DNA from: Catenulispora sp. GP43
GTDB lineage: Bacteria > Actinomycetota > Actinomycetes > Streptomycetales > Catenulisporaceae
Length of the DNA: 64,000 nt
Assembly: GCF_041260665.1 (NCBI RefSeq)
Contig: NZ_JBGCCT010000002.1
Coordinates: forward strand, 186,001-250,000
Direction of reading: 5' to 3'
Shown: positions 1 to 7,944 of the stretch, one piece after another
Layout of the letters: each line of letters begins with the position of its first letter
Position numbering within the stretch: position 1 is the stretch's first letter
Program-made: the position numbers and the translations under genes
Notes under the pieces: generated by a model
Databases searched by the model: none
The model's input: only the letters and a program-made list of their open reading frames with translations
Told to the model about the DNA's origin: nothing

Positions 1-69
1 CATAGCCCGAGCGGGCCTGGTGTCTTCTTACAGGTACGGGGAGAACGCACAAGCCAGGGGACGGTGTGG

Positions 70-576
70 ATGAGACGGTCGCAGACCGAGGAGTTCGAGC
101 GGTTCGTCGCGGCCCGATGGTCGGCGCTGAACCAGCTCGGCTCCCTGCTGACCGGAGGCGACCGGCAGCGGGCCGAGGACCTCGTCCAGGAATCGCTGGT
201 CAAGCTGTGGTCGGCCTGGCCCCGGGTCGCCGACGAAGCGCCCGAGGCCTATGCGCGCACCGTATTGGCGCGGCTGGCGGCACGCTCGGCGCGGCGCCGG
301 TGGTGGGGCGAGCGCCCCTCCGAGCAGGTGCCGGACGTCGTGCAGGCGGGTGACCTGGCCGCGGCCGTGGCCGAGCGCACGAGGTTGGAGGCGGCGCTGG
401 CGCAGTTGCCGCCCCGGCAGCGCACGGCCGTGATCCTGCGCTACTACCTGGACATGTCCGAGAACCAGGTGGCCGAGGTACTCGGCTACCCGATCGGCAC
501 GGTGCGGTCGCACACCGCACGCGGGGTGGCACGGCTGCGCGAGATCTTCGCACAAAGCACCGAGACGGCAGGGTAG
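70..576 (+). CDS. SigE-family ECF RNA polymerase sigma factor
   Basis: A short group-4 sigma factor of about 168 residues with only regions 2 and 4. Region 2 lies near residues 24-50 (RAEDLVQESLVKLW, the core-binding and -10 helix). Region 4 lies near residues 103-156 (LPPRQRTAVILRYYLDMS, then a helix-turn-helix ending GTVRSHTARGVARLR). This matches the actinobacterial SigE family, whose members redirect polymerase to a small regulon. A GTG at 64 is in frame, but the AGGGG at 56-60 is 3 nt from it and 9 nt from the ATG at 70, so the ATG is preferred. The stop is 10 nt before the next gene, a small membrane protein that may be its partner. Confidence 0.93.
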   Translation: MRRSQTEEFERFVAARWSALNQLGSLLTGGDRQRAEDLVQESLVKLWSAWPRVADEAPEAYARTVLARLAARSARRRWWGERPSEQVPDVVQAGDLAAAVAERTRLEAALAQLPPRQRTAVILRYYLDMSENQVAEVLGYPIGTVRSHTARGVARLREIFAQSTETAG

Positions 577-586
577 AGGAGGCGTG

Positions 587-1027
587 ATGGACGACTTCGA
601 GCAGGACCTGATCCAGATGCTGCGTCAGCCTCTGGATCCCCAGCCCTTCGAACCGCGTCACCGCGAGCGGCTGTGGGCTGCGGTGCGGGCCCGGCGGCGG
701 GCCCGCGTGCGGCGGATCGTCGCCGGTTCGGTCGTCGCCGCCGCGGCCTGCGCCGTCGGGCTGGTGCTGCTGCCCCGCGCCGTCGACGCAGGTCCCAGAC
801 CGACGATTCCGCCGGCGACCTCGGTGCCGACGCCGCCACTGCCCAGCTCCCTGCCGCAGACTCCCCCGGCCAGCGGCGGGCCCACAGCGTCTGCGACGAC
901 GGTGTCCCAGACTCCGACCAGTCCTCCGCACTCCTCATCAGGGGCAATCGGCATGACGTCTTCGAGCACGTCTTCGACCACGTCCTCAGTCCCGACGAGT
1001 CCCACCACGACGACAGCTACCCGCTAA
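587..1027 (+). CDS. Small single-pass membrane protein, possible anti-sigma partner
   Basis: About 146 residues. The acidic N-terminus (about 1-38) is followed by an Arg-rich stop-transfer stretch and one membrane helix near residues 46-63 (VVAAAACAVGLVLLP). The remaining 80 residues are a Pro/Ser/Thr-rich tail, presumably outside the membrane. GAGGAGG at 576-582 precedes ATG 587, and the gene directly follows the sigma factor, so the two are very likely co-transcribed. Placement and topology fit a SigE-linked membrane partner or anti-sigma factor, but no zinc anti-sigma HxxxCxxC motif is visible. The anti-sigma role is inferred from context only. Confidence 0.75.
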   Translation: MDDFEQDLIQMLRQPLDPQPFEPRHRERLWAAVRARRRARVRRIVAGSVVAAAACAVGLVLLPRAVDAGPRPTIPPATSVPTPPLPSSLPQTPPASGGPTASATTVSQTPTSPPHSSSGAIGMTSSSTSSTTSSVPTSPTTTTATR

Positions 1028-1149
1028 CCAGACCCACCAGACACCCGTCACCTGCCGACGCCGAGGCGTAGCGAGTCCCGCTCACGCCGCGGCGAGCCTC
1101 GGCACGCTCCGGCCTGCCCGAAAACAGCCCGGATGAGGCTGATGGCACC

Positions 1150-1169
1150 GGTTCGGCGGGAACCGAACC
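1150..1169. promoter_or_regulatory. Inverted repeat upstream of the mannosyltransferase gene
   Basis: GGTTCGG (1150-1156) and CCGAACC (1163-1169) form perfect 7-bp arms around a 6-bp spacer. They end just before the AGGGA ribosome-binding site (1170-1174) of the gene starting at 1182. The repeat could be an operator or an mRNA hairpin; nothing decides between them. Confidence 0.3.
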
Positions 1170-1181
1170 AGGGAAGCCCGA

Positions 1182-2495
1182 ATGGCATTCGCTAATTCCG
1201 CAGAGGCACAGGTACCGGCACCGACACCGACACAGTCGCGTCTGTCGCGCTCGCATCAGCGGGACCAGCGGGACCGGCGGGACCGGCGGGACCAGCCGCC
1301 AAAGAAGGAATACGCCGACGCAGCCCTCCGCCAAGCCGCGCCAACAGTGCTGGCCGTCTACGGCGCGCTCAAGCTCACCGGCTTCCTCGTGCTCATGTGG
1401 CTCCTGGACACCACCGGCGACTACCGCTCCAAGGCGCCGCGCTACGGTGGCGGCACCCACGCCTGGGACGTCGTTTCTTCCTGGGACGGCTGGTGGTACC
1501 GACAGATCGCAGAACACGGCTACCACCCGCGGTTGGTCCCGGTACCGGGCGGCAGCGGCCACTGGTCGGTGGAGCAGAACTCGGCGGCGTTCTTCCCTCT
1601 GTACCCGGCCCTGATCCGCGCCGTCTCGGCGATGACCGGCCTGGGCTCCTACGGCGCCGGCCTGACGGTGTCCATAGCCGCCTCGTTCGCGGCGGCCTTG
1701 GGGATCTACCGGGTCGCCGCCGGTCTGGCGGGCCACCGTGTCGGCCTGCTGGCCGCCGGCTTGTGGGCGGTCTGGCCGGGCTCGGGCGTGGAGTGGGCCG
1801 TCTATTCGGACTCCCTGTTCATCGCCCTCGCCGCCTGGACCTGCCACGCCGTCCTGGCCCGGCGCTGGCTGACCGCCGGCGCCCTGTGCCTGGTGGCCGG
1901 ACTGAGCAGGCCCACCGCCGTCACGCTCATCGCCGCGGTCGCCGGGGCAGCCGTCCCGGCGGCCCTGCGTCGCGGGGACGACCGCCGGCGACCGCTCGCC
2001 GCCGCCGCGCTGGCGCCGCTGGGGCTGGTGGGGTATCTCGGCTGGGTCGGCGAACAGGCCGGCAACGTCAAGGCCTACACGATCCTGGAGTCAGACGCCT
2101 GGGACCACTACTTCGACTTCGGCCGGTCCACGGCACACGCGGTGGTCGCGATCCTCACCGGTCGCAGCGACTACGAATTCGCCGCGCCGTCTGCGGACCT
2201 GGTCGGCGTGGGCGTGCTGGTGCTGACCGGGGCGCTGCTCGTCGCGCTGGTCCAACTGCGGCCGCCGACCGTGCTCGCGGTCTACACGCTCTGCACTGTC
2301 GTGCTGGCAGTCGGGACCCACGAGATCTTCGGCATGGTCTCCCGGTACTTACTGCCAACGTTTCCACTGCTGATCCCGGCGGCAATGGCGCTGGACCGGC
2401 TCAAGACACCGGGGCGGGTGGCAGTGCTGGTTCTGAGCGCAGTGGTCTCAGGATCCTTCGCCGGGTACATGCTGTTCGAGCTCGGTATCCCGTAG
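1182..2495 (+). CDS. PIG-V-like integral membrane mannosyltransferase
   Basis: 437 residues. A hydrophilic N-terminus (about 1-45) with an Arg/Asp repeat precedes many hydrophobic helices. Signature motifs of the PIG-V/GPI-mannosyltransferase-II-like GT-C family are visible: SWDGWWYRQIAEHGY (about 103-117), AFFPLYP (about 138-144), YSDSLF (about 208-213) and LSRP (about 241-244). The bacterial relatives are thought to transfer mannose from a polyprenyl-phosphate donor on the outer face of the membrane. ATG 1182 has AGGGA 7 nt upstream. It appears to be a single-gene unit, with an unrelated SDR gene convergent on its 3' side. Confidence 0.85.
   Translation: MAFANSAEAQVPAPTPTQSRLSRSHQRDQRDRRDRRDQPPKKEYADAALRQAAPTVLAVYGALKLTGFLVLMWLLDTTGDYRSKAPRYGGGTHAWDVVSSWDGWWYRQIAEHGYHPRLVPVPGGSGHWSVEQNSAAFFPLYPALIRAVSAMTGLGSYGAGLTVSIAASFAAALGIYRVAAGLAGHRVGLLAAGLWAVWPGSGVEWAVYSDSLFIALAAWTCHAVLARRWLTAGALCLVAGLSRPTAVTLIAAVAGAAVPAALRRGDDRRRPLAAAALAPLGLVGYLGWVGEQAGNVKAYTILESDAWDHYFDFGRSTAHAVVAILTGRSDYEFAAPSADLVGVGVLVLTGALLVALVQLRPPTVLAVYTLCTVVLAVGTHEIFGMVSRYLLPTFPLLIPAAMALDRLKTPGRVAVLVLSAVVSGSFAGYMLFELGIP
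1261..1296 (+). repeat. Four tandem 9-bp repeats inside the mannosyltransferase N-terminus
   Basis: Four copies of GGGACC(A/G)GC encode the RDQRDRRDRRDQ stretch near residues 27-38. The repeat is in frame, so gain or loss of units would change only the length of the cytoplasmic tail. Confidence 0.85.
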
Positions 2496-2507
2496 CCGCC
2501 GAAGAAG

Positions 2508-3200
2508 TCAGACAGGTTGGCCCATGGGCCGGATGGTCAGGGTATTGAGATCCACACCCGCCGGCTGGTCCAGGGCGAAGCAGACGGCCTCGGCGATGTG
2601 CTGGGGAGGCAGGGCGAACGGGGGAACGCCGGCGCCTTGCCAGAAGGGCGTGTCGATCATGCCGGGGTTCACCAGGGTCACACCGATGCCGCGGGTCGTG
2701 GCGTGCAGGCGCAGGTTCTCGGCGAGTCCGGTGGTGGCCCACTTGGTGGCCGAGTAGAGATTGCCGGGAGAGTTCTTCAGCCCGGCGACGCTTCCGATGA
2801 GTACCAGCCGTCCGCCGGTGGCCTCCAGGTGGGGCAGGGTGGCGTGGGCGAGCAGGGCGGGACCGAGGACGTTGGTGAGGACCATCGGCGACCACCGTGT
2901 CGGGTCGCCGGCCCCGATGGAGTCCCCGGACATGAATCCGGCGTTGGCCACCGCCGCGTCGAGGGCGCCGAAACGCTCGACGGTGCGGTCCACGGCCGAC
3001 TCGGTGGCCTGCCAGTCCGCCGCGTCCGCGACGAGACCCAGCAGCCGGTCGGTACGGCCGGCCTCGTCGAGGAAGGACTTCAGTCTGCTCTCGTCGCGGC
3101 CGGTGACCGCCACCCGGTGGCCGCGGTCGAGGAGCAGCCGCGCGGTGTGGGCGCCGATACCGCTGGTCGCGCCGGTGATCAGTACGGTCTTGCTGGACAT
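2508..3200 (-). CDS. SDR family NAD(P)-dependent oxidoreductase
   Basis: 230 residues, the usual length of a classical SDR. The nucleotide-binding motif TGATSGIG is at 9-16, NAG at 86-88, the catalytic Ser at about 137 and the YSATK active site at 149-153. The C-terminal half is consistent with an NADP(H) reductase or dehydrogenase of unknown substrate. AGGAG lies upstream of ATG 3200. The gene is divergent from an XRE regulator at 3371, which probably controls it. Confidence 0.9.
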   Translation of the reverse strand: MSSKTVLITGATSGIGAHTARLLLDRGHRVAVTGRDESRLKSFLDEAGRTDRLLGLVADAADWQATESAVDRTVERFGALDAAVANAGFMSGDSIGAGDPTRWSPMVLTNVLGPALLAHATLPHLEATGGRLVLIGSVAGLKNSPGNLYSATKWATTGLAENLRLHATTRGIGVTLVNPGMIDTPFWQGAGVPPFALPPQHIAEAVCFALDQPAGVDLNTLTIRPMGQPV

Positions 3201-3309
3201 GGCTGTGCTCCTGAGGTGTGGATCGGGGGACGGCGGCCCGCGATGAAGTAATGCGGTTCAAGTCCGCCGACCCCAGGAAACCGGCGCCGTCAGAAGCGGA
3301 CAAGGCCGC

Positions 3310-3328
3310 GTTTATGGGGGGTATAAAC
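3310..3328. promoter_or_regulatory. Candidate operator between the SDR and XRE regulator genes
   Basis: GTTTAT (3310-3315) and ATAAAC (3323-3328) are perfect inverted arms around a G-rich 7-bp spacer, in the AT-richest part of the divergent promoter region. Its position between regulator and enzyme makes it the best candidate binding site for the XRE regulator. Confidence 0.45.
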
Positions 3329-3370
3329 ACAACCTCTTTATCGGCCCGGACCATGGGTACCCTGGACGGA

Positions 3371-4321
3371 ATGGAACCTCCGTCCGAAAACCACACCGGT
3401 GATCCCACCGCCAACCGCTCGGACATCCGCGACTTCCTCATCAGCCGACGCGCCAAGCTCGCCCCGGAGCGGGTCGGAATGCCCACCGGCCGACGCCGCC
3501 GGGTCCCGGGACTGCGGCGCGAGGAGGTCGCGGCCCTCGCCGGTGTGAGCACCGAGTGGTACACGCGGCTGGAGAAGGGCCACATCGGCGGCGTCTCCGA
3601 GGACGTGCTGGAAGCGGTCGCGCTGGCATTGCGCCTCGATGAGGACGAGCGCGCCTACCTGCTCGATCTGGCCAGAGCGGCCCGCCCCGCCCAGCGCAGG
3701 CCGCAGCGCCGCAAGGACGTCAAGATCCCGGCCAGCGTCCAATGGATGGTGGACTCCATGACCATGGCCCCCGCCTTCGTCCGCGGCGGCCATTTGGACA
3801 TCGTCGCGAGCAACGCACTGTGCAGGGCCCTGTACTCACCGATGTTCGACAGCGACACCACCAGCGACCGGGGCTGCGCCAACTTCCCCCGCTATCTCTT
3901 CCTCGACCCCGGCTCCCGCGACTTCTTCGTCGACTGGGAGGACGGCGCGCGGGCCACGGTCGCCGTGCTCCGCGCCGAAGCCGGACGCGACCCTCACGAC
4001 CGGGCCCTACGCGAGCTCGTCGGCGAGCTGTCCACGCTCAGCCCCGACTTCCGCACCATGTGGGCCAGTCACGACGTCCGGATCCATCACGACGGCGTCA
4101 AGCAGCTGAACCATCCGGAAGTCGGTCGAGTGGAGATGACCTTCCGCTCCCTGAACCTGCCGCTGCCCCTACCCCTGCCCCTGCCCCAACGGGCCGTATA
4201 CGACCTGATCATCTACACGGCCGAGCCGGGCACCCCCTCGGAGGACCGCCTCAAACTCCTCGCCAGCTGGACGGCACCGCGGATGTCGCCGACGGAGCGT
4301 AGTCCAAACCAGGAAACGTAA
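3371..4321 (+). CDS. XRE-family regulator with MmyB-like ligand-binding domain
   Basis: About 316 residues from ATG 3371; in-frame starts further upstream (3353, 3218) would lengthen it. The N-terminal HTH contains VPGLRREEVAALAGVSTEWYTRLEKG (split here as VPGLRREEVAALAGVS and TEWYTRLEKG, about residues 41-66). It is followed by the MmyB-type domain with LLDLARAA, NALCRALYSPMF and the terminal YTAEPGTPSEDRLKLLASW. Members of the family often repress a divergent SDR or oxidoreductase gene, as arranged here. An unusual run of six Leu-Pro pairs occurs near residues 263-274. The last 14 residues (PRMSPTERSPNQET) run past the normal family end and may come from a recombination junction. Confidence 0.88.
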   Translation: MEPPSENHTGDPTANRSDIRDFLISRRAKLAPERVGMPTGRRRRVPGLRREEVAALAGVSTEWYTRLEKGHIGGVSEDVLEAVALALRLDEDERAYLLDLARAARPAQRRPQRRKDVKIPASVQWMVDSMTMAPAFVRGGHLDIVASNALCRALYSPMFDSDTTSDRGCANFPRYLFLDPGSRDFFVDWEDGARATVAVLRAEAGRDPHDRALRELVGELSTLSPDFRTMWASHDVRIHHDGVKQLNHPEVGRVEMTFRSLNLPLPLPLPLPQRAVYDLIIYTAEPGTPSEDRLKLLASWTAPRMSPTERSPNQET

Positions 4322-4374
4322 GCATTGCGGTCCTGCAGGGCACGCACGGCCGGGGTGATGATCAGCCCTTTGCT

Positions 4375-4620
4375 GTAGCCGATGTCTCCGAGGCAGCGGA
4401 AGAGGCCGCGAAGCTCGGCGTGACCGAGTGACCGAGTACGGACCGGCGTACTTCGCGTTCCGGTCAGCCCCGATGGGCGGCCGATCCGCTCGTCGCGCTG
4501 TGGCAGCAGATCACGGTGCTGCGCGAGTGGCGCGGCGACGCGCACTTCACCGTGCTCGCCGCCAACGCGCGCAGTCCGCGGCTCGGCCCCGAGACTCGGG
4601 GCGAGACTCGGGGCGAGTCA
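4375..4620 (+). pseudogene. Remnant of an SCO6745-like gene
   Basis: Two short coherent reading segments in different frames resemble the SCO6745 family. One reads GVTEYGPAYFAFRSAPMG (about 4418-4475). The other reads DPLVALWQQITVLREW then RGDAHFTVLAANA (about 4485-4575). Between them the central part of the family is missing, and the first segment is preceded by a duplicated GTGACCGA that creates a stop. The start and end are gone. Function is unknown; assignment rests on remembered family motifs. Confidence 0.45.
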
Positions 4621-4652
4621 CGGGGCCGGCATCGGAGCTGTCGACTGCACGG

Positions 4653-5534
4653 TCACCGGCGATAGCTGCCTTCGCGGAACTCGGCGGCCAGGGTCGGGTG
4701 CGTCGGGCGCCAGCCCAGTTCCTTGCGGGCGCGGTCGGCGGTGGTGGCCTGGTCGAGGAGGAGGACCTCGGCGAAGTAGTCGCCGAAGCGGGTGCGGGCC
4801 TCCTGCTCGGAGCCGGGCACCGCGCCGGGGGCGCCGAGCGCCACGGCCGCGGCCTCCGTCAGCTCGGCGACCGTCGGGCGGTCGCCGTTGCCCAGGACGT
4901 AGTAGCCGGTCGCGGTGTCGTCCTCCAGCACCCTGCGGAAGAAGTCGGCGAGGTCTGCGACGTGCACCGTCGACCACCGCTGGCGTCCGTCGCCGACCAT
5001 GACCAGGTTCCCGTCGCCGTCGCGCGGCGAGCCGAGCAGGACGCCGGGCATGCCGCCCGCGCCGTCGCCGTAGGCGACGCTGGAGACCACGATGATCGGA
5101 CGGAATCCGTCGGCAGCGAGGACGCGGCGCTCGATCGGCTCCTTCCAGGCCACCAGGGCGGGCGCTTCGAACACCGATTCCTCGGTGATCTCGGTGTTGT
5201 CCCCGTAGATCCACAGGCCGCTGATCTGGGCGTAGGGCTTGCCGGTGCCGGTGTAGGCGTCGATGACGGCGTCGACGACCGCCGAGTCCAGCTCCGCGCT
5301 GGTGGCGTCGCCCGGGCTGGCGGTGTGCACGGCGCCGTCCGTGTCGGCGAGCACCTGCGCGAGCGCCGCGCGGTCGTGCAGGTCGACGACGACCGGCTGC
5401 GCGCCGCGGGCGGCGACGGTCTCGGCCTGTCCGGCGTCGCGGACGAGCGCCACCACGTCGTGGCCGTGGTCACGCAGCTCGGTGAGTACGTGGGAGCCGA
5501 TGTAGCCGGTGGCCCCGGTGAGTGCGATCTTCAT
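4653..5534 (-). CDS. NAD(P)-binding epimerase/reductase-like protein (extended SDR)
   Basis: 293 residues. The Rossmann motif TGATGYIGSH is near residues 6-15, and an acidic or basic cofactor-discriminating loop follows VALVRD. A WIYGD segment stands in for the usual YxxxK region, and VHVADLADFFRRVLED is typical of the NAD-dependent epimerase/dehydratase family. No substrate can be assigned. GGAGG precedes ATG 5534. The upstream region carries two operator-like sites shared with the TetR-linked promoter at 6.3 kb, so this gene probably belongs to that small regulon. Confidence 0.85.
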   Translation of the reverse strand: MKIALTGATGYIGSHVLTELRDHGHDVVALVRDAGQAETVAARGAQPVVVDLHDRAALAQVLADTDGAVHTASPGDATSAELDSAVVDAVIDAYTGTGKPYAQISGLWIYGDNTEITEESVFEAPALVAWKEPIERRVLAADGFRPIIVVSSVAYGDGAGGMPGVLLGSPRDGDGNLVMVGDGRQRWSTVHVADLADFFRRVLEDDTATGYYVLGNGDRPTVAELTEAAAVALGAPGAVPGSEQEARTRFGDYFAEVLLLDQATTADRARKELGWRPTHPTLAAEFREGSYRR

Positions 5535-5564
5535 CGTCCTCCGCCTTTCCGGGTAGCAATGAAA

Positions 5565-5580
5565 TCGAACGATTGATTGA
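5565..5580. promoter_or_regulatory. TetR-type operator candidate, site 1
   Basis: On the minus strand this reads TCAATCAATCGTTCGA. It matches site 3 at 6340-6355 in 14 of 16 positions and the match extends by TT in both. It lies about 30 bp upstream of the epimerase start. Confidence 0.6.
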
Positions 5581-5606
5581 TATCATTCGCCACCTCGGGC
5601 CCACTG

Positions 5607-5622
5607 TCAAGCGATCGTTTGA
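5607..5622. promoter_or_regulatory. TetR-type operator candidate, site 2
   Basis: TCAAGCGATCGTTTGA is a near-perfect palindrome with one mismatch. It shares TCAA, the C/A core and the TTYGA end with sites 1 and 3. It sits between the epimerase start and the end of the TetR gene. Confidence 0.5.
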
Positions 5623-5654
5623 ATTGTTGCCCGCGGCGGGGACGGATCCCCAGC

Positions 5655-6287
5655 TCAGTGCATGGAAGGCGTCCCGCCGAAGGCTCCGGCCAGCACCGTG
5701 ACGAGCTGGCGCTCGACCTGCTCGGCGGGCATCGCCGCGAGTTCCTGGCCGATGGGTGCCAGCGCCAGCCAGTTCAGCATGCCGGCCGCGCAGCGCGTGC
5801 GAAAAGCCAACTCCTGCTCCCCCACGCCGTCCAGGTGCGCGGCGAGGAGCCGTACAGCGTCGCGGCGGGTGTGCTCGAACTTGCCGGCCAGCCGGTCCCA
5901 GCCCTCGGGCGGATCGATCCCGACCCGCGCGACCGTCCGCATCACCGCCAGGTCCCGGCCGCCGGCGGCCAGCGCGCGCATCATCGGACGAGCGAACGCC
6001 GCGGCCAGGTCTTCCAGCCCGGAGCCCTCGTGCACGGACTCCAACGCGTCGATCTGCGCATCCAGGTACCGCTCCAGCGCATGCTCGATCGCGGCGTCGC
6101 ACAAGGCCTTCAGCGACCCGAAGTGATAGCTCACCGCGGACACGTTCGCCCCGGCTTTCTCGGTGATCTCGCGCAGGGTCACGCCTTCCTGGCCCCGCAC
6201 TGCCAAGAGCTCCAAGGCCGCGGCGAGAAGAGCCTCCCGCGTACGCTGCCCCGCCTCACGGCGCTGATCCGACCGTTCCGTCACCAT
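5655..6287 (-). CDS. TetR/AcrR family transcriptional regulator
   Basis: About 210 residues from ATG 6287; an upstream TTG at 6293 is also in frame. The N-terminal HTH (about 12-58) reads TREALLAAALELLAVRG, VTLREITEKAGANVSAVSYHFGS, split by a short loop, which is characteristic of TetR proteins. The ligand-binding domain is helical and not informative. The gene lies between an epimerase gene and a divergent NTF2-fold gene; the two flanking promoter regions share operator-like sequences, so it probably represses both and itself. No clear ribosome-binding site precedes ATG 6287, so a leaderless mRNA is possible. Confidence 0.92.
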   Translation of the reverse strand: MVTERSDQRREAGQRTREALLAAALELLAVRGQEGVTLREITEKAGANVSAVSYHFGSLKALCDAAIEHALERYLDAQIDALESVHEGSGLEDLAAAFARPMMRALAAGGRDLAVMRTVARVGIDPPEGWDRLAGKFEHTRRDAVRLLAAHLDGVGEQELAFRTRCAAGMLNWLALAPIGQELAAMPAEQVERQLVTVLAGAFGGTPSMH

Positions 6288-6304
6288 GGCCAAAACTCAA
6301 ACAG

Positions 6305-6328
6305 CCGCTTGACTTCCGTGTCAAGCGG
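6305..6328. promoter_or_regulatory. Perfect 9-bp inverted repeat in the tetR-ntf2 promoter region
   Basis: CCGCTTGAC (6305-6313) and GTCAAGCGG (6320-6328) flank TTCCGT. It is 18 bp upstream of the TetR start and shares the TCAAGCG core of site 2, so it may be an autoregulatory operator. Confidence 0.5.
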
Positions 6329-6339
6329 CGCGCATGATG

Positions 6340-6357
6340 TCAATCAAGCATTCGATT
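6340..6357. promoter_or_regulatory. TetR-type operator candidate, site 3
   Basis: TCAATCAAGCATTCGATT differs from the minus-strand reading of site 1 at only two of 18 positions. It lies 22 bp upstream of the NTF2-fold gene start, where a repressor would block transcription. Confidence 0.6.
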
Positions 6358-6379
6358 ACTTTCTGGGGAGCGCAGAATC

Positions 6380-6847
6380 ATGACCACCAACGCGGAAGAA
6401 CTGGTCCGGGCGGCCTACCACGCGGCCGAGGGCGACGTCCTGGACGCGCAGGGATTCATCGACCTGTTCGCCGAGGACGGCGTGTTCAACGACATCGTCA
6501 ACGGCGTCAGCTACCGCGGCGAGCGCCTCGGCGACACGGTCCACTACATGGCGCACCTGTACCCCGACGTCCACCGGGAGCTGCACCGCGTTCACGTCAT
6601 CGGCAACGTCGTCGCCATCGAGCTGTCCATCCGCGGCACCTTCCGGGGCACGTTCGAGACGCCCGCCGGTCTCGTCCAGCCGACCGGCGGCAAGGTGGAC
6701 ATCCCGACCGCCGACTTCTGGTACGTCGAGGACGGCAAGATCAAGGAGTTCAACTGCTACATCGGCGCGAGCGTCATGCTCGCCCAGATGGGAGTGAAGC
6801 CCGACTTCGCCTCCGCGGTGGCCGCCTCGGCCACCCCCGCGAACTGA
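6380..6847 (+). CDS. NTF2-like (SnoaL-fold) protein
   Basis: 155 residues, the usual length for a single cone-shaped NTF2/SnoaL domain. FIDLFAEDGVFNDIVNG (about 28-44) and the C-terminal VPDFWYVEDGKIKEF-type strand (here TADFWYVEDGKIKEFN) are diagnostic. Such proteins act as small isomerases, hydrolases or ligand binders; the substrate is unknown. GGGGAG at 6365-6370 sits 9 nt before ATG. The gene is 13 nt upstream of a pirin gene and is probably co-transcribed with it under TetR control. Confidence 0.88.
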   Translation: MTTNAEELVRAAYHAAEGDVLDAQGFIDLFAEDGVFNDIVNGVSYRGERLGDTVHYMAHLYPDVHRELHRVHVIGNVVAIELSIRGTFRGTFETPAGLVQPTGGKVDIPTADFWYVEDGKIKEFNCYIGASVMLAQMGVKPDFASAVAASATPAN

Positions 6848-6860
6848 TCGCCGGCGCACT

Positions 6861-7628
6861 GTGAACGCCGGCGCGACGCCGCTCGTCGATGTACGGCGGT
6901 CTGGGGACCGGTCGCAGACCAAGCTGTCGTGGCTGCACGGCAGGCACTCCTTCTGGGTTCCCGGCCAACCCGACGACCCGACCAACACCCACCACGGGCT
7001 GCTTCTGGTCCACAACGAAGACACCATCCGGCCGGGTACCGGCTTCGAGACCCACCCGCACCGCGACATGGAGATCGTCACCTGGGTGCTGGAGGGAGCC
7101 CTCGTCCATCAGGACTCGACCGGCAACACCGGCGTCATCTACCCGGGGCTGGCCCAACGGATGAGCGCCGGCACCGGCATCATGCACTCGGAGAAGAACG
7201 ACTCCTGGCGCCTAGGCGGTGAGCCGCACACCGATCCGGTGCACCTGATCCAGATGTGGGTCGTGCCCGACGAGGCCGGCATCACGCCCGGCTACGAGCA
7301 ACTCGAGATCGACCACGAACTGCTGTCCGGCGGGCTGGTCACCGTCGCGTCCGGCATGGCCGAGCACGACGGCGCCAGCGCGATCCGCATCAAGAACCGC
7401 CACGCGGCCCTGCACGCCGCGCGCCTGACCGCGCAGCGCTCCGTGCAACTGCCCGAGGCGCCTTTCCTCCACCTGTTCGTCACACGCGGATCGATCAGCT
7501 TGGAAGGGACCGGAGAACTCAGCGCCGGCGACGCGGTGCGCCTGACCGCGACCGGGGGCCAACGCGTCACCGCGGCCGGGCCCGCCGAAGTCCTGGTGTG
7601 GGAGATGCACGCCGATCTGGCCATGTAG
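6861..7628 (+). CDS. Pirin family protein (bicupin)
   Basis: 255 residues with a GTG start 13 nt after the NTF2-fold gene stop. The N-terminal cupin carries the pirin signature GTGFETHPHRDMEIVTWVLEG (about 53-73, quoted here as GTGFETHPHRDMEIV and TWVLEG), with metal-binding His residues in HPHRD and a His in ALVHQD, then GTGIMHSE. The second cupin is more divergent, as is normal. Bacterial pirins are metal proteins, some with quercetinase activity, others with redox-regulatory roles. Neighbours suggest a stress or detoxification operon. Confidence 0.92.
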   Translation: MNAGATPLVDVRRSGDRSQTKLSWLHGRHSFWVPGQPDDPTNTHHGLLLVHNEDTIRPGTGFETHPHRDMEIVTWVLEGALVHQDSTGNTGVIYPGLAQRMSAGTGIMHSEKNDSWRLGGEPHTDPVHLIQMWVVPDEAGITPGYEQLEIDHELLSGGLVTVASGMAEHDGASAIRIKNRHAALHAARLTAQRSVQLPEAPFLHLFVTRGSISLEGTGELSAGDAVRLTATGGQRVTAAGPAEVLVWEMHADLAM

Positions 7629-7944
7629 CCGATGTTGCGCCCCCTGCCTGTAGCGTTGAACGTCGCGGGCAGGGAGAACGAAGCCGTTCCGGCACAGACC
7701 CAGGGCCCTGCGAGGCAGCTCCTCGACCGCAAGTCCGTTGCCGAGACGGCTACCCGGGTCTCAGGCCTGGCTCGAGTGACTGGAAACTTCACCGACTACG
7801 CCGGGGACCGCATCGTGACGGCCACACCGCTGTATGTGCAGTACGCCGCGAACCAACCAGGCCACATCAGGAAGCACTCTGCACGAAAATGCTCGACCGT
7901 CGTTTGAATGACACCGGCACCCAGCGACTGCGCCTAGGACCTGA
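7629..7944. other. Intergenic region without a recognisable gene
   Basis: Between the pirin gene and the convergent XRE gene. Short frames are present but none has a ribosome-binding site or a recognisable domain. A CCCTGCC/GGCAGGG pair near 7644-7676 might form a weak terminator for the pirin operon. Confidence 0.5.

Noticed and set aside
4213-4545. Minus-strand frame with a coherent-looking stretch (GYSKGLIITPAVRALQDRN)
   Set aside because: No domain recognised, overlaps the regulator end and the SCO6745-like remnant, and has no good start. It may mark a recombination junction but cannot be called a gene.
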